Source: Chloroflexota bacterium
Lineage (GTDB): Bacteria; Chloroflexota; Dehalococcoidia; UBA2247; RBG-13-53-26
Length of the DNA stretch: 63,146 nt
NCBI GenBank assembly: GCA_003551705.1
Contig: PUNJ01000059.1
Location: forward strand, 1 to 63,146
Direction of reading: 5' to 3'
The first letter of the stretch is position 1. The number at the start of each line of letters is the position of its first letter. A program made the translations under genes and the position numbers. This document shows positions 17,712-27,360 of this stretch, one piece after another. Below the pieces are notes generated by a model. It saw nothing but the letters and a program-made list of their open reading frames with translations, did no database searches and had not been told where the DNA came from.

Positions 17712-19304
17712 ATGATGCCCGGCATCGCTGATAAAAGGGAAATCTTCAAAGAGTCCCGCATGTTCCGTTTCCTTAATGACGAGCAGATGGACCTTATCCT
17801 TGATTTGTGCCGCGATGAGTTTTATGAGGCGGGGGTGCGGATACATAGTGAAGGCGAAAGGGCGGAGAACCTGTATGTAGTAGCTTATGGCAGGGTACGT
17901 CTCGAAATGGAGATGCGTATAGGGTCTCGATCCAGGAAGCAAGTTACCGTGGACGTTGCCTCCAAAGGGGAGGTCTTCGGCTGGCCATCACTCACTGAGC
18001 AACCAATTCACAGGATGACCGCAGTCGCCATCGAAAATACACAACTCTTGGCGATCAGCGGCGAGCTATTGCTGAAGCATTGCGAAACAGATGCAGACTT
18101 GTACCGCAAGGTCGCTAACGCGGTCATAAATGTGGTGTCGGACAGGCTGGCTAGTGCCAAGCAAACACTGGCCCACGTTCTTTCCGTGGCTTCGCACGAC
18201 TTGCGTGCGCCATTAGCTACCATTCATAGCTGCCTAGATGCGCTCCTGGGGGGGTTTGCCGGCGATATAGACGGCACCCAGCGAGAACTCCTGGCTGGCA
18301 GCAGGCAACGTATCCTTGACCTTACTCATATGGTGGACAACATTCTGGAGATCTCACACATTGAGATCAGGAAAGGCGATTTCGAACAGATATCCATACC
18401 CGAACTCGTGGAGAAGAGCATCGACGATGTACAGGGACCTGCCCAGCAGCGTGATGTCCGCATTGTCAATAACGTACCGAGCAATACACCGCTGGTGCTG
18501 GGTATTCCGGCGCGGCTTCTGCAAGTGCTGAACAACTTGCTCAGCAATGCCGTGAAGTTTACTCCGTCAGGCGGGACGGTCTCCATTGATATTGAAGAGA
18601 CAAAGAACTACATACTGACCAAGGTCTCTGATACCGGCATCGGCATATCAAAGGAAGAAATCCACAAGATTTTCGACGATTTCTATCGAGGTATAAGGGT
18701 TGATGCCGAGGGTGCCGGATTGGGCCTGGGCATAGCGAAGAGGATTATCGAAGCCCACCGGGGCATGATCTACGTAGAAAGCCCGTGTCCCGAGACGGGC
18801 GTGGGTACGCGTTTCACGTTCACACTGCCCAAGGTCTCGCCCGGTGGAGATGATCAGGAGAAGGACGAGTTACGCCCGACGCACGGGGCGAAGATAGTGG
18901 TTGCTGATGACGACCCCCATATGCTTAGGGTTACGAGCCTGTTCTTGCAGTCACAAGGTTATCAGGTCTTCGGGGTCTCCGATGGGGAGGAAGCCTTGGC
19001 CAAGGTGGACGAGATCGCCCCAGACCTTCTTATTCTGGACCTGCTCATGCCCAGGATGGACGGTTTCGAGGTCTGCAAGAGGATTGAGGAAAAGGTGGCC
19101 CAGGGTGGCAAGCGAGTGGCCATTATAATTCTCAGTGCGGTCAGGGAGGACAGCAGCCGACGGCGCTATGAGTTGGAAACCAAGACCGCATTCAAATATG
19201 ATGCTTATCTGGTAAAGCCCATTGCCCCTCCCGAATTGATACAAAACGTGGAGAAGATTCTGTTACGGTACAAAGCCGTGGGTAATCCAAAGGAGGAATC
19301 ATAA
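17712..19304 (+). CDS. Hybrid sensor histidine kinase: cNMP-binding-like N-terminus, HisKA, HATPase_c, C-terminal receiver
   Basis: EAGVRIHSEGERAENLYVVAYGRVRLEM (CRP-like); VASHDLRAPLATI; SNAVKFTP; KVSDTGIGISKEE; GAGLGLGIAKRI; VVADDDPHMLRV...LLILDLLMPRMDGFE. Confidence 0.93.
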   Translation: MMPGIADKREIFKESRMFRFLNDEQMDLILDLCRDEFYEAGVRIHSEGERAENLYVVAYGRVRLEMEMRIGSRSRKQVTVDVASKGEVFGWPSLTEQPIHRMTAVAIENTQLLAISGELLLKHCETDADLYRKVANAVINVVSDRLASAKQTLAHVLSVASHDLRAPLATIHSCLDALLGGFAGDIDGTQRELLAGSRQRILDLTHMVDNILEISHIEIRKGDFEQISIPELVEKSIDDVQGPAQQRDVRIVNNVPSNTPLVLGIPARLLQVLNNLLSNAVKFTPSGGTVSIDIEETKNYILTKVSDTGIGISKEEIHKIFDDFYRGIRVDAEGAGLGLGIAKRIIEAHRGMIYVESPCPETGVGTRFTFTLPKVSPGGDDQEKDELRPTHGAKIVVADDDPHMLRVTSLFLQSQGYQVFGVSDGEEALAKVDEIAPDLLILDLLMPRMDGFEVCKRIEEKVAQGGKRVAIIILSAVREDSSRRRYELETKTAFKYDAYLVKPIAPPELIQNVEKILLRYKAVGNPKEES

Positions 19305-19705
19305 TGTCAGAGCATGCCAAGATACTGATAGTCGATGATGACCCGGTACTGGTGAAGGCAACAACTGCTGTTCTGGAAAGCGCGAGCTACCGTGTTGTTG
19401 CTGCTTATGATGGCGAGGAAGGTCTGGCAAAGGTAGCCTCGGAGATGCCCGATCTGATTATCCTTGATGTGATCATGCCCAACAAGGATGGTTTTGTTGT
19501 TTGTGAGGAGTTGAAGGGTGATCCAAAGTATGTGGATATTCCTGTTATCATGCTCACGAGCTTTGCCGAGAAGAGGGGTGAGACCAGCATTCCAGTCAGT
19601 GCCGGTCTGACGCTGGAGGCTGAGGACTACATAGATAAGCCGGTGAAACCTGACGAATTGCTGTTCCGTGTTGCCAGGCTCCTGAAAAAGAAGGGCATCG
19701 GCTAG
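19304..19705 (+). CDS. Single-domain response regulator (CheY-like receiver)
   Basis: ILIVDDDPVLVKATTAVLES...DLIILDVIMPNKDGF...YIDKPVKPDELL; overlaps the kinase stop. Confidence 0.93.
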   Translation: MSEHAKILIVDDDPVLVKATTAVLESASYRVVAAYDGEEGLAKVASEMPDLIILDVIMPNKDGFVVCEELKGDPKYVDIPVIMLTSFAEKRGETSIPVSAGLTLEAEDYIDKPVKPDELLFRVARLLKKKGIG

Positions 19706-19832
19706 CACCACCTTCCCCTTGTTGGGAGCAACTTCACATTCCAATCTGGAGGACAGCTGGGGGCTTCCTAGTTTTGGGGGCCCCTTTTGCTTGTCCGATC
19801 GGGGGACGTTTTCAACACTTGCCGTTAAGGAA

Positions 19833-20483
19833 CTAATCACCGTTCACGGCGATGTAATAGGCCTTCATCACTTCGACCATTTCTGCCGGAACAAGATTTA
19901 CATTGCCCAGAGAGCGCGCTCCTATGTATATCCTGGCCGCTTTTTCCAGCATTTCGCAGTTCACGAGGGCCTCCCGTATCGTTCTTCCAACGCTCAGCAC
20001 ACCGTGATTAGCCAGCAGGACTGCGTTCCTCGGACCGAGTGCCGCCAGCGCATTCCGGACCAATTCCGGACTGCCCGAAAGTCCGTACTCGGTTACCAGT
20101 ATCTCGCCCCCCAAGTGCGTTATCTGGTCATCCAAGATACACGGAATCTCCATCCCGGCCACAGCCAGAACACTGCCATATATGGAGTGCGTATGTATCA
20201 CCGCATTTACCTTCTTGCGAGTCTTGTAGATGCCCAGGTGCAAAGGCATCTCGATGGAGGGTGAGTACGGGCCCTCGATGAGTTTGCCATCGAAGTCCAC
20301 TATGGCTATATCCTCGGCCGTCATCGTATCGTAGAAACGTCCGCTGGGACTGATGGCTGCCAGGGTGCCGTCCCCAGCGCTTGGGATACGCAAGCTCACG
20401 TTTCCCGATGTGCCAACCACAAGGTCCTTCTCGCACATCCTCTGCAGCGCTTCCAAAACTTCCTTCTTTTCCTTCTCCCACAT
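19833..20483 (-). CDS. Class II aldolase/adducin family protein (fuculose-phosphate-aldolase-like)
   Basis: LVVGTSGNVSLRI...VIHTHSIYGSVLAVAGMEIPCI...VLLANHGVLSVG. Confidence 0.9.
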   Translation of the reverse strand: MWEKEKKEVLEALQRMCEKDLVVGTSGNVSLRIPSAGDGTLAAISPSGRFYDTMTAEDIAIVDFDGKLIEGPYSPSIEMPLHLGIYKTRKKVNAVIHTHSIYGSVLAVAGMEIPCILDDQITHLGGEILVTEYGLSGSPELVRNALAALGPRNAVLLANHGVLSVGRTIREALVNCEMLEKAARIYIGARSLGNVNLVPAEMVEVMKAYYIAVNGD

Positions 20484-20485
20484 GT

Positions 20486-22015
20486 CTATCCTATTTCCTC
20501 CAGCAGTTCCTCCAAGGATTTAACCGCCCGGGACCAACGCTCAAAATGACGCTCGTACTCTTCGCCACACTTAATGTCAGGTTCGACCAATCTCCATGCA
20601 GGCTGCATTCCTTCCATGGCGCTCGCCAGGTCCGGATAAACGCCGGCGCCGGTGGCAGCACACATGGCTGTTCCGGAAGCCGTGATCTGGGCGGCATCGA
20701 AGCATTTTACCCGGTCTTGCAAGGCATCTGCAAGAACTTGGGCCAGAGTCCTGCTCTGTGCCAGCCCGCCGCCCACGCTGACCCCGGCCGCCTTCATTCC
20801 GGACACAGCTTCCAACTGGAGGCAGTTGGCTTTGAAAGCATAGCACAGGTTCTCTATTGCGGCCCTGATTAGGTGCTCCTTGCGGATTGCAGTCACACTC
20901 GGGGTTATCGGAAAGATGAAACCGCCCAGGTTGGGTTTGAGGCGAGTCATGTCCATAATGACCGGCCCGATGTATGCCAGAACACCTTCTGATCCTGGGG
21001 CGATGCCTGCGGCCATCCGGTCCATGACGGCATAGGCATCCTCTTTGCTGTCAACACCGGTGGTCTCGTAAAGCAGGGACTTGAGCCAGCTATAGGCTCC
21101 TCCTGCTTCCGCGGCATTGCTTTCCAGTACCCATGTTCCGGGCAGGACGTGGCATCCGGACCAGATCCGGCCTGCGGGATCGATCACCGGCTGCTGGGTG
21201 ACCATTTGCAGCGTGGCGCTCCATCCTGCCACTATCCCGACCTGCGCTGCGTCCTTCAGTCCCATGCCCAATAGCCCGCATTGGGTATCGCCTCCGCCGG
21301 TGCTGACGCAAGTGCCGGGTACAAGGCCTGTTTGCTGCGCGGCAGCCGCAGTCACCTTGCCCGCGCAGGTTCCGGCGAAAGACATCTTGGGACACAATCC
21401 CGGCGGTACTCTCAAGGTAGCCAGCAGGCTGTCTGACCAGCAGGCCGAGCTCACATCCAGCAAGCCTGTATCGCCATCCAGCGACGGTTCACCGACACGC
21501 TCGCCGCACAGCCGGAAAATGATCCAGTTCCCAATGGAAAGCACAGTACTTATACGCTCATGTATTTCAGGCTTCTGCGCTTGGAACCAACGCAACTTGG
21601 CAGGAGCAAGGAGAAAGGAGGGGATGTGCCCGGTTATGCGGTGTACCTGCCGGCCCATGTCTGAGTCAATGAGAAATCCTTCCATGAGCGCTCTCAGGTC
21701 CGTGTTTGGTCCGGCATAGAGCTCGTTGCCATCCTTGTCCAGGAACACGAGGCCGAGTCGCTGGCTGGCGACGCTGATGCCGGCTATGTTTGCAGGGTTG
21801 ATGGCGGACTTGCCGATTGCTTCCTTTATGACCTGGCAAATCAAGTCCCAGAACTCGCTGGTGTCGAATTCTTTGCCAAGGGGGGAGGCGTCTGCGGGCG
21901 TCAAGTAGGTCCAGTCCCGGCGGGCTGCAGCAACAGTCGCTCCCTGCAGGTCAAAGACGAAGGCGCGACATCCGCCGGAGCCGGCATCAATGACTAGAAC
22001 ATACCGGCTAGACAT
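20486..22015 (-). CDS. FGGY-family carbohydrate kinase
   Basis: YVLVIDAGSGGCRAFVFDLQG...VSVGGGLAQSRTLAQVLADALQ. Confidence 0.9.
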   Translation of the reverse strand: MSSRYVLVIDAGSGGCRAFVFDLQGATVAAARRDWTYLTPADASPLGKEFDTSEFWDLICQVIKEAIGKSAINPANIAGISVASQRLGLVFLDKDGNELYAGPNTDLRALMEGFLIDSDMGRQVHRITGHIPSFLLAPAKLRWFQAQKPEIHERISTVLSIGNWIIFRLCGERVGEPSLDGDTGLLDVSSACWSDSLLATLRVPPGLCPKMSFAGTCAGKVTAAAAQQTGLVPGTCVSTGGGDTQCGLLGMGLKDAAQVGIVAGWSATLQMVTQQPVIDPAGRIWSGCHVLPGTWVLESNAAEAGGAYSWLKSLLYETTGVDSKEDAYAVMDRMAAGIAPGSEGVLAYIGPVIMDMTRLKPNLGGFIFPITPSVTAIRKEHLIRAAIENLCYAFKANCLQLEAVSGMKAAGVSVGGGLAQSRTLAQVLADALQDRVKCFDAAQITASGTAMCAATGAGVYPDLASAMEGMQPAWRLVEPDIKCGEEYERHFERWSRAVKSLEELLEEIG

Positions 22016-23006
22016 GACCTTTCCATACTTGAGGATTGGCCAGGTTGCCGGGACGCTGTCCCTTCAGGAATGTCTCAATGCCCTCGACGATCATCATGGA
22101 ATGGCGGGCCACCGACTCGTCGGTAGCACCTCCGATATGGGGGGTAAGGACCACATTGTCCAGGTCCAGAATGGGATCGTCTGGTTTCACCGGCCACGCC
22201 TTGTAAACGTCAAATGCGGCGCCGGCGATGCGGTGCTGCCGTAGGGCGTCGACCAGGGCGGCCTCATCAATAACATAGCTGCTGGCTGCATTTACCAGAT
22301 AGGCAGTGGGTTTCATGAGGGCTATCCGACCGGCGCTGATCAGGCCGGTGGTTTCCTGGGTGGTTGAGCAATGGATGCTTACAACATCTGACTGCTGCAT
22401 GAGGCTATCCAGGTCGGTGGGCGTGGCTCCCAGAGACTTCATGGTCTCGGCGCTCACGTGGGGGTCGGTTGCCAGGATTCTGGTATCAAAGGCGGCCAGC
22501 CGCCGGGCCACTTGACGGCCTATGGCACCCAAACCAGCGATGCCAACCGTCTTGTTCCATAACTCGCTACCGCGCATATGCAGGTAGGCAGCCATGGGGT
22601 CTGTCCACTGGCCTGATTGCACCATGTGGTGGGCGGTGGGGATATGTCTCAGCAAGGACAGCATGAGGCCGATCGTTAGTTCGGCCACGGCAACGGCGTT
22701 ACGTCCAGGGGTGTTGATTATTGGGACGCCGAACTCGTTTGCTGCGGCGAGGTCGATATGGGCCAGGTCGGCGCGGCAACAGCCGACCAGCTTGAGGTTT
22801 GGGGCCTTTTCGAAGACCTCGCGTTGCAGGAAGTCGGCCTCGACCACGAGTATTTCGTAGCCTTGCTCCTGTATGGCCGTGATGAACTCTGCGGATGAAA
22901 GAAGCCGCTTGGTTTCCATCCAGCTTTGGTAGCTGATGCCGTCAAGCAGCTTCTTGAGCCTGTCGAGGCCTGACGGACTGAATGGTGCCAGAATAAGGGC
23001 TTTCAT
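22008..23006 (-). CDS. D-isomer-specific 2-hydroxyacid dehydrogenase (NAD-binding)
   Basis: LWNKTVGIAGLGAIGRQVARRLAAFDTRILATDPHV ... NAASSYVIDEAALVDAL ... NVVLTPHIGGAT. Confidence 0.92.
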   Translation of the reverse strand: MKALILAPFSPSGLDRLKKLLDGISYQSWMETKRLLSSAEFITAIQEQGYEILVVEADFLQREVFEKAPNLKLVGCCRADLAHIDLAAANEFGVPIINTPGRNAVAVAELTIGLMLSLLRHIPTAHHMVQSGQWTDPMAAYLHMRGSELWNKTVGIAGLGAIGRQVARRLAAFDTRILATDPHVSAETMKSLGATPTDLDSLMQQSDVVSIHCSTTQETTGLISAGRIALMKPTAYLVNAASSYVIDEAALVDALRQHRIAGAAFDVYKAWPVKPDDPILDLDNVVLTPHIGGATDESVARHSMMIVEGIETFLKGQRPGNLANPQVWKGHV

Positions 23007-23062
23007 CGCTGGCTTTCTACCGGGGGAAGAAATTAAACCCGCCTTGGTGCCCCGGTGAGAAT

Positions 23063-23761
23063 TCAGGTCAGGGTATCCATGAACCGGACCATTTCATCGG
23101 CGTCATACTGCTGCACACTGCCATCTTGATCAACAAGGAAGAATACGAGCCCCAAACGCCGAAATCCTACGGTTTCTCTGTACTTCCTTAGCACTTGTTT
23201 GAAGTTTGGGGTCATGGGTATTGCCAGAGCGTAGTGGTCTTCTGCGTTACACATCCTGGAGACCAGTTGTCCTACACCCACTTGGAAGTTCATTTCCGCT
23301 GAGGTAAAGCCCCCTAACGTCTCGCCTTTTACTTCGACCACCCAGTTTTCCCCCGGACGGCTAGCCGAGATGTCAATGGTCCCATTAGGGACCTTTACCT
23401 TTTCGAGAACTTTGAACCCCGCCTGGCGCATATGCTCGACCAGAAATCTGCAAACCTCGCCTTCTCTAAATGCTATTCTCTCCCCGTTGACGGCCGTTGA
23501 TTTATATATCGCCTTGCAGGAATTGCAGATCTTCCAATTTGTGCCCCGGTTCTTCTCCAACCAGGCTACGGCCTCGTCAAGTCTATCGAAGAAGACTTTG
23601 GGTACGTCCACCGTCATGATTCTCAACTTGGTACAGCTTGCAGTATGCAGGATATTGTACTTCACTCCAGAGGGACCGTGTCCCGAGAAATCGTTGTATA
23701 CTAATCCCCTGCCACTGGCGTGGAGTGCGGCTAGTTCGGCATCGGTTTCTACGAGTTTCAT
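23063..23761 (-). CDS. Predicted PD-(D/E)XK-type nuclease-like protein with N-terminal CxxC region
   Basis: NGTIDISASRPGENWVVEVKGETLGG (D...ExK motif); KICNSCKAIYKS. Confidence 0.6.
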   Translation of the reverse strand: MKLVETDAELAALHASGRGLVYNDFSGHGPSGVKYNILHTASCTKLRIMTVDVPKVFFDRLDEAVAWLEKNRGTNWKICNSCKAIYKSTAVNGERIAFREGEVCRFLVEHMRQAGFKVLEKVKVPNGTIDISASRPGENWVVEVKGETLGGFTSAEMNFQVGVGQLVSRMCNAEDHYALAIPMTPNFKQVLRKYRETVGFRRLGLVFFLVDQDGSVQQYDADEMVRFMDTLT

Positions 23762-23907
23762 GCTCGGTACCCCCCTTGCTTTAAGTTGTCCTAGTTTCCC
23801 CCTATTCTATCCCATTTTCTCCTTTGTCACGAGTTTTGGCTATGTATGCTCATCCCCGGGTTGTGGCCGGCATAACTGGTTGTCAAACAACGCATGAGGC
23901 AGGTCCT

Positions 23908-24756
23908 TCACCACAGCCCGGCGGCCACGGTCACCTTGCTGCGGTCCACCAGCGTTATGGCATCGGAGGCGCAATGTCTGCGGCATATGCCGCATCCGTA
24001 GCACTGGCGGGGGTCGATCTCGGCCTTCTCCTGTATGGGGTTGTAGGCTATGGCCCTGAACTGGCACAACTTCAAGCACTCCCGGCAGCCGTTGCAGCGG
24101 TCCGGGTCGGTTACAGCGACGTATTCCGCCCTGAATAGTACGGGCATGTCGTAGTTGACTGTCGCCAGCAGGCCCATGCAGCCGGTGCGATCGCAATTGC
24201 AGATGGCTCCCGTAAAAGGGGTAATAAAGGTCCAGACAGTGTGACAGAGCCCGTCCTGCTCATGGTCCTCCATGGAGCGGAGGGCTTCCTCTTTGCTCAG
24301 TTCCTCAAGACCGGCGCTGTCCGGACCGTTGAGATAGTCGGCCGAGACCTCTTTCATAAGTGAGGCGAAGTTGCTTTGCGCGGCCGGCAGGGAGGTGACG
24401 GCATAACAGCAGCGATGCTCCGAGCCCCTCAGGGAATGCCGGCAGATGCAGGGCAATCGCACGATGGAGCCGACAAAATCGAAGATCAGTTCGACATCTT
24501 CGAGGGGCAGTACCTGGCCGAAATGGTTTCTTTTTTGCCGCCTGGTGACCGCAGACCTGGCAAGGCGTTTGACGAAGCTGGGGGCGCGGTCCAAGTCCTT
24601 CAGCTTGTTAACGTTGTTCGACAATCTCTCCGGATGTCCCAGGAAATCGATGATGAACTGGCGTCGCTTGAGGTCGCTCAGCAGGTGGTCCGAGTAATTG
24701 GCTGCCTGCAGGTACCATTTTTTGCCTTCACCGTGCTTGGTGCAGAATTCACACAT
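23908..24756 (-). CDS. 4Fe-4S dicluster ferredoxin-type protein with extra N-terminal Cys-rich region
   Basis: PDRCNGCRECLKLCQFRAIAYNP...DPRQCYGCGICRRHCASDAITL; also CEFC, LPCICRH. Confidence 0.88.
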   Translation of the reverse strand: MCEFCTKHGEGKKWYLQAANYSDHLLSDLKRRQFIIDFLGHPERLSNNVNKLKDLDRAPSFVKRLARSAVTRRQKRNHFGQVLPLEDVELIFDFVGSIVRLPCICRHSLRGSEHRCCYAVTSLPAAQSNFASLMKEVSADYLNGPDSAGLEELSKEEALRSMEDHEQDGLCHTVWTFITPFTGAICNCDRTGCMGLLATVNYDMPVLFRAEYVAVTDPDRCNGCRECLKLCQFRAIAYNPIQEKAEIDPRQCYGCGICRRHCASDAITLVDRSKVTVAAGLW

Positions 24757-24798
24757 TGAATGACCTATCCCATGTTCACTGGCTGCAAGGGTCCGGTT

Positions 24799-25134
24799 CT
24801 ACCCTTCAGACTTCTCTTCCAGCGAGTGCACTATTCCCATAACCCTGTCCACCGGGACCGTGAACGCCAGTCCTGTTCCGGGTTTGTCCAATCTGGCGAC
24901 CTTGATGATCTCGTTTATAATGCCCTCGCTCCGGTCCCTGTCGATAAGGGAGAGCATGATCTCCTTTTCTGGTTCTATGCAGATACCGAGGATTTTCTGG
25001 TGTTCGTGAATTCCGAGACCACGACCGAACACAATTGTGCCCCCCTCGGCCCCCGCCTTCATGGAGGCCTCGAGGACCCGGTCTCCCCATCCTCTGTTTA
25101 CAATGGTGACAAGAAGGACTTTTTCCGTGGCCAT
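24799..25134 (-). CDS. P-II-like regulatory protein
   Basis: VLLVTIVNRGWGDRVLEASMKAGAEGGTIVFGRGLGIHE...KEIMLSLIDRDRSEGIINEIIKVARLDKPGTGLAFTVPVDRVMGI. Confidence 0.82.
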   Translation of the reverse strand: MATEKVLLVTIVNRGWGDRVLEASMKAGAEGGTIVFGRGLGIHEHQKILGICIEPEKEIMLSLIDRDRSEGIINEIIKVARLDKPGTGLAFTVPVDRVMGIVHSLEEKSEG

Positions 25135-25136
25135 GG

Positions 25137-25859
25137 CTACCCCCTTTTCTTTGTTTTGATGCGCACAATCAGTCCGAGAGTCAATATTGACAGGATTGGT
25201 GCCAGGAACACCAGTCCTATAATCCCAAAGCTATCAGTCACCGGGTCCCTGCCTTCCAGCGCCGAAGCAAGGCCAAGGGTGATTGCCAGTAAGAAGGTGA
25301 CTACTATAGGGCCCGTTGCAACGGCTCCTGCATCTATGGCAATGGATACGATGTTCTTTTGACTGAGCCAGACTATGGCGAGAACCAAAGCATAGCCGGG
25401 GGCCAGTATCACGTACACTGGAAAGTCGTATACAATCCGGGCCATGCCCAGTCCTGCAAAAACGGCCACTCCCAGCGACGTTACGTGTATTATCAGATGC
25501 TTTCGTATCGAGCCTCCGGAGGTGATTTCCACTTGATCACTCAATACCCTGACTGACGGTTCTCCAAAGGTGAGCGCATAGCCTAACAAAAAGCCCAGGA
25601 GTATTGCAATCCACCTGTGATCTAAGCCTGCTATTGCGGCTCCAATCTCTTCGCCGACCGGGAAAAAGGCAACTTGCACACCTTGGAGGAAGAGAATGGC
25701 CCCGATCGCAGCCAGCAGGAATCCCACCAGGTGCTTGACAACAAACTGGCGCGGCAGCTTGACGTAAGCGAACTGAAAGAAAAGGAACAGGGCCAAGAGC
25801 GGCGCAAGTGACCTGGCAACCGTGAAGAAGGTCTGATGGAGGTTTTCAAATATGGCCAT
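25137..25859 (-). CDS. DUF1538-family integral membrane protein
   Basis: Multi-TM; LLGYALTFGEPSVRVLSDQVEITSGG; GAVATGPIVVTFLLAITLGLASALEGRDPVTDSFGIIGLVFLAPIL. Confidence 0.82.
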   Translation of the reverse strand: MAIFENLHQTFFTVARSLAPLLALFLFFQFAYVKLPRQFVVKHLVGFLLAAIGAILFLQGVQVAFFPVGEEIGAAIAGLDHRWIAILLGFLLGYALTFGEPSVRVLSDQVEITSGGSIRKHLIIHVTSLGVAVFAGLGMARIVYDFPVYVILAPGYALVLAIVWLSQKNIVSIAIDAGAVATGPIVVTFLLAITLGLASALEGRDPVTDSFGIIGLVFLAPILSILTLGLIVRIKTKKRG

Positions 25860-25868
25860 GACAACTAC

Positions 25869-26561
25869 TCAAGCAAAAACCCCGACCAGCAGGATGCCGA
25901 TGACGGGTCCGATGGCGGCCAGCCCGATCAGCCCGAAGCTTTCTGCCAGGGTGGATTTCTGGGCCAGTACGGCGCTGAACCCAAGGCCCAAAGCCAGTAT
26001 GACAGGAACTGTCATAGGCCCCGTCGTGACCCCACCGGCATCAAAGGCCACAGGGATGAGCTGGCCAGGAACAAAGAAGGACAGCACCAGGACGATGCCA
26101 TAGTTGAATATCAATATGTACCGGATGGATATCCCCAGCACGATCCGCAACAGAGCCATGCATATATATAGGCCTATACTGGCAGCGATGACGTAAGCCA
26201 GTGCATTATCGAGGCCCACCCCCGCATTCACATCGGCCAGTTGCTGCGTCAGGACAATTACACCGGGTTCGGCCACTGTTACCGAGAAACCCAGTACGAA
26301 GGCCACACCGAGGACAAAGAGCAGGGAGGCATGGTGAGGAAGTTCGGAGCCAACCGTTTCTCCCAGAGGCATGATACCCACCCTGACTCCAACAAGAAAC
26401 AGAGTGATGCCGATAAGCACCATAACGGTGCCCCCCAGGAACTGCAGGAAGACCGTGGTCGGCATCTGCACAAAGGCAAACTGCAGTATCACCACGCCCA
26501 GTACCAGGGGCATGATGGCCTGAAGGACCTCAAATAGGGTCTGCTTGATCAGTCTTGTCAT
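25869..26561 (-). CDS. DUF1538-family integral membrane protein, second copy
   Basis: GFSVTVAEPGVIVLTQQLADV; GGVTTGPMTVPVILALGLGFSAVLAQKSTLAESFGLIGLAAIGPVI, parallel to the neighbouring gene. Confidence 0.82.
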   Translation of the reverse strand: MTRLIKQTLFEVLQAIMPLVLGVVILQFAFVQMPTTVFLQFLGGTVMVLIGITLFLVGVRVGIMPLGETVGSELPHHASLLFVLGVAFVLGFSVTVAEPGVIVLTQQLADVNAGVGLDNALAYVIAASIGLYICMALLRIVLGISIRYILIFNYGIVLVLSFFVPGQLIPVAFDAGGVTTGPMTVPVILALGLGFSAVLAQKSTLAESFGLIGLAAIGPVIGILLVGVFA

Positions 26562-26741
26562 GGTTGTCCTCTGTTGGGACCTTGCATAGATTGTAATGGC
26601 TCGGGGCAGTCATTTCCAGGCAGATGCGACGCTTTTCGTCGTGTAGACACCTGGCACTATGATGAGGCTCTATGGGCCGCGTCCCGCTGTTTCCCTGGCA
26701 GGTGCTTTCCCTTACAATAGGGTGAAATCCAAGGAGGCATC

Positions 26742-27236
26742 ATGGAGATAGCTCTGATCGTTGCGGTAGCCGTCCTGGCCGTGGCTGTACTTGTCCTGCT
26801 TCTCAGGTTCCGGCGGAACGGTGTCCCTGAGGTCGAAGACGGTCTGAATGAGCTTCGCACCAGGCTCGATATGCTGGTTTCGGCCACTTCCATCTCTGCC
26901 CAGGAAACCAGGCAGAGCCAGGAGGCAATGAAGAAGCTGCCCCGGGAGGTGCTGGAATCGATCACGGGCAGCCTGAGCAAGAGAAGCGGTCGGCTCCACG
27001 AATTGATGGCCACCTTTGAACTGACGCAGTATGACCGCCTCTTCTACCTGGGTGAGCCGGTGGACTTCGTGGGCATTAAGTATGATGAGGGAGTGGACTT
27101 CATTGAGGTGAAATCGGGCAAGGGGCGATTGTCTGCCGACGAGAAGCGTCTGCGGTACCTGATCGACAGGGGCTGCGTGCGCTATGTGCAGCTCAGCGTC
27201 GAGCGAATAGGCGTGGCTGAGGAGGTTGTTGAGTAG
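26742..27236 (+). CDS. Membrane-anchored predicted endonuclease (Holliday-junction-resolvase-related, PD-(D/E)XK-like)
   Basis: N-terminal TM MEIALIVAVAVLAVAVLVLLLRF; PVDFVGIKYDEGVDFIEVKSGKGRLSADEKRLRYLID. Confidence 0.7.
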   Translation: MEIALIVAVAVLAVAVLVLLLRFRRNGVPEVEDGLNELRTRLDMLVSATSISAQETRQSQEAMKKLPREVLESITGSLSKRSGRLHELMATFELTQYDRLFYLGEPVDFVGIKYDEGVDFIEVKSGKGRLSADEKRLRYLIDRGCVRYVQLSVERIGVAEEVVE

Positions 27237-27360
27237 GCGGGATCTGGGACCGAAGATCCTGGTCCATGCGGATACGCATTCTGAGGAGGTTGCCAGGTGG
27301 GAGCCAATGGCGGGTCCGGGTTGTCCGTCCCGCGTCTGTCCTGTACAATCGCTAGACATT

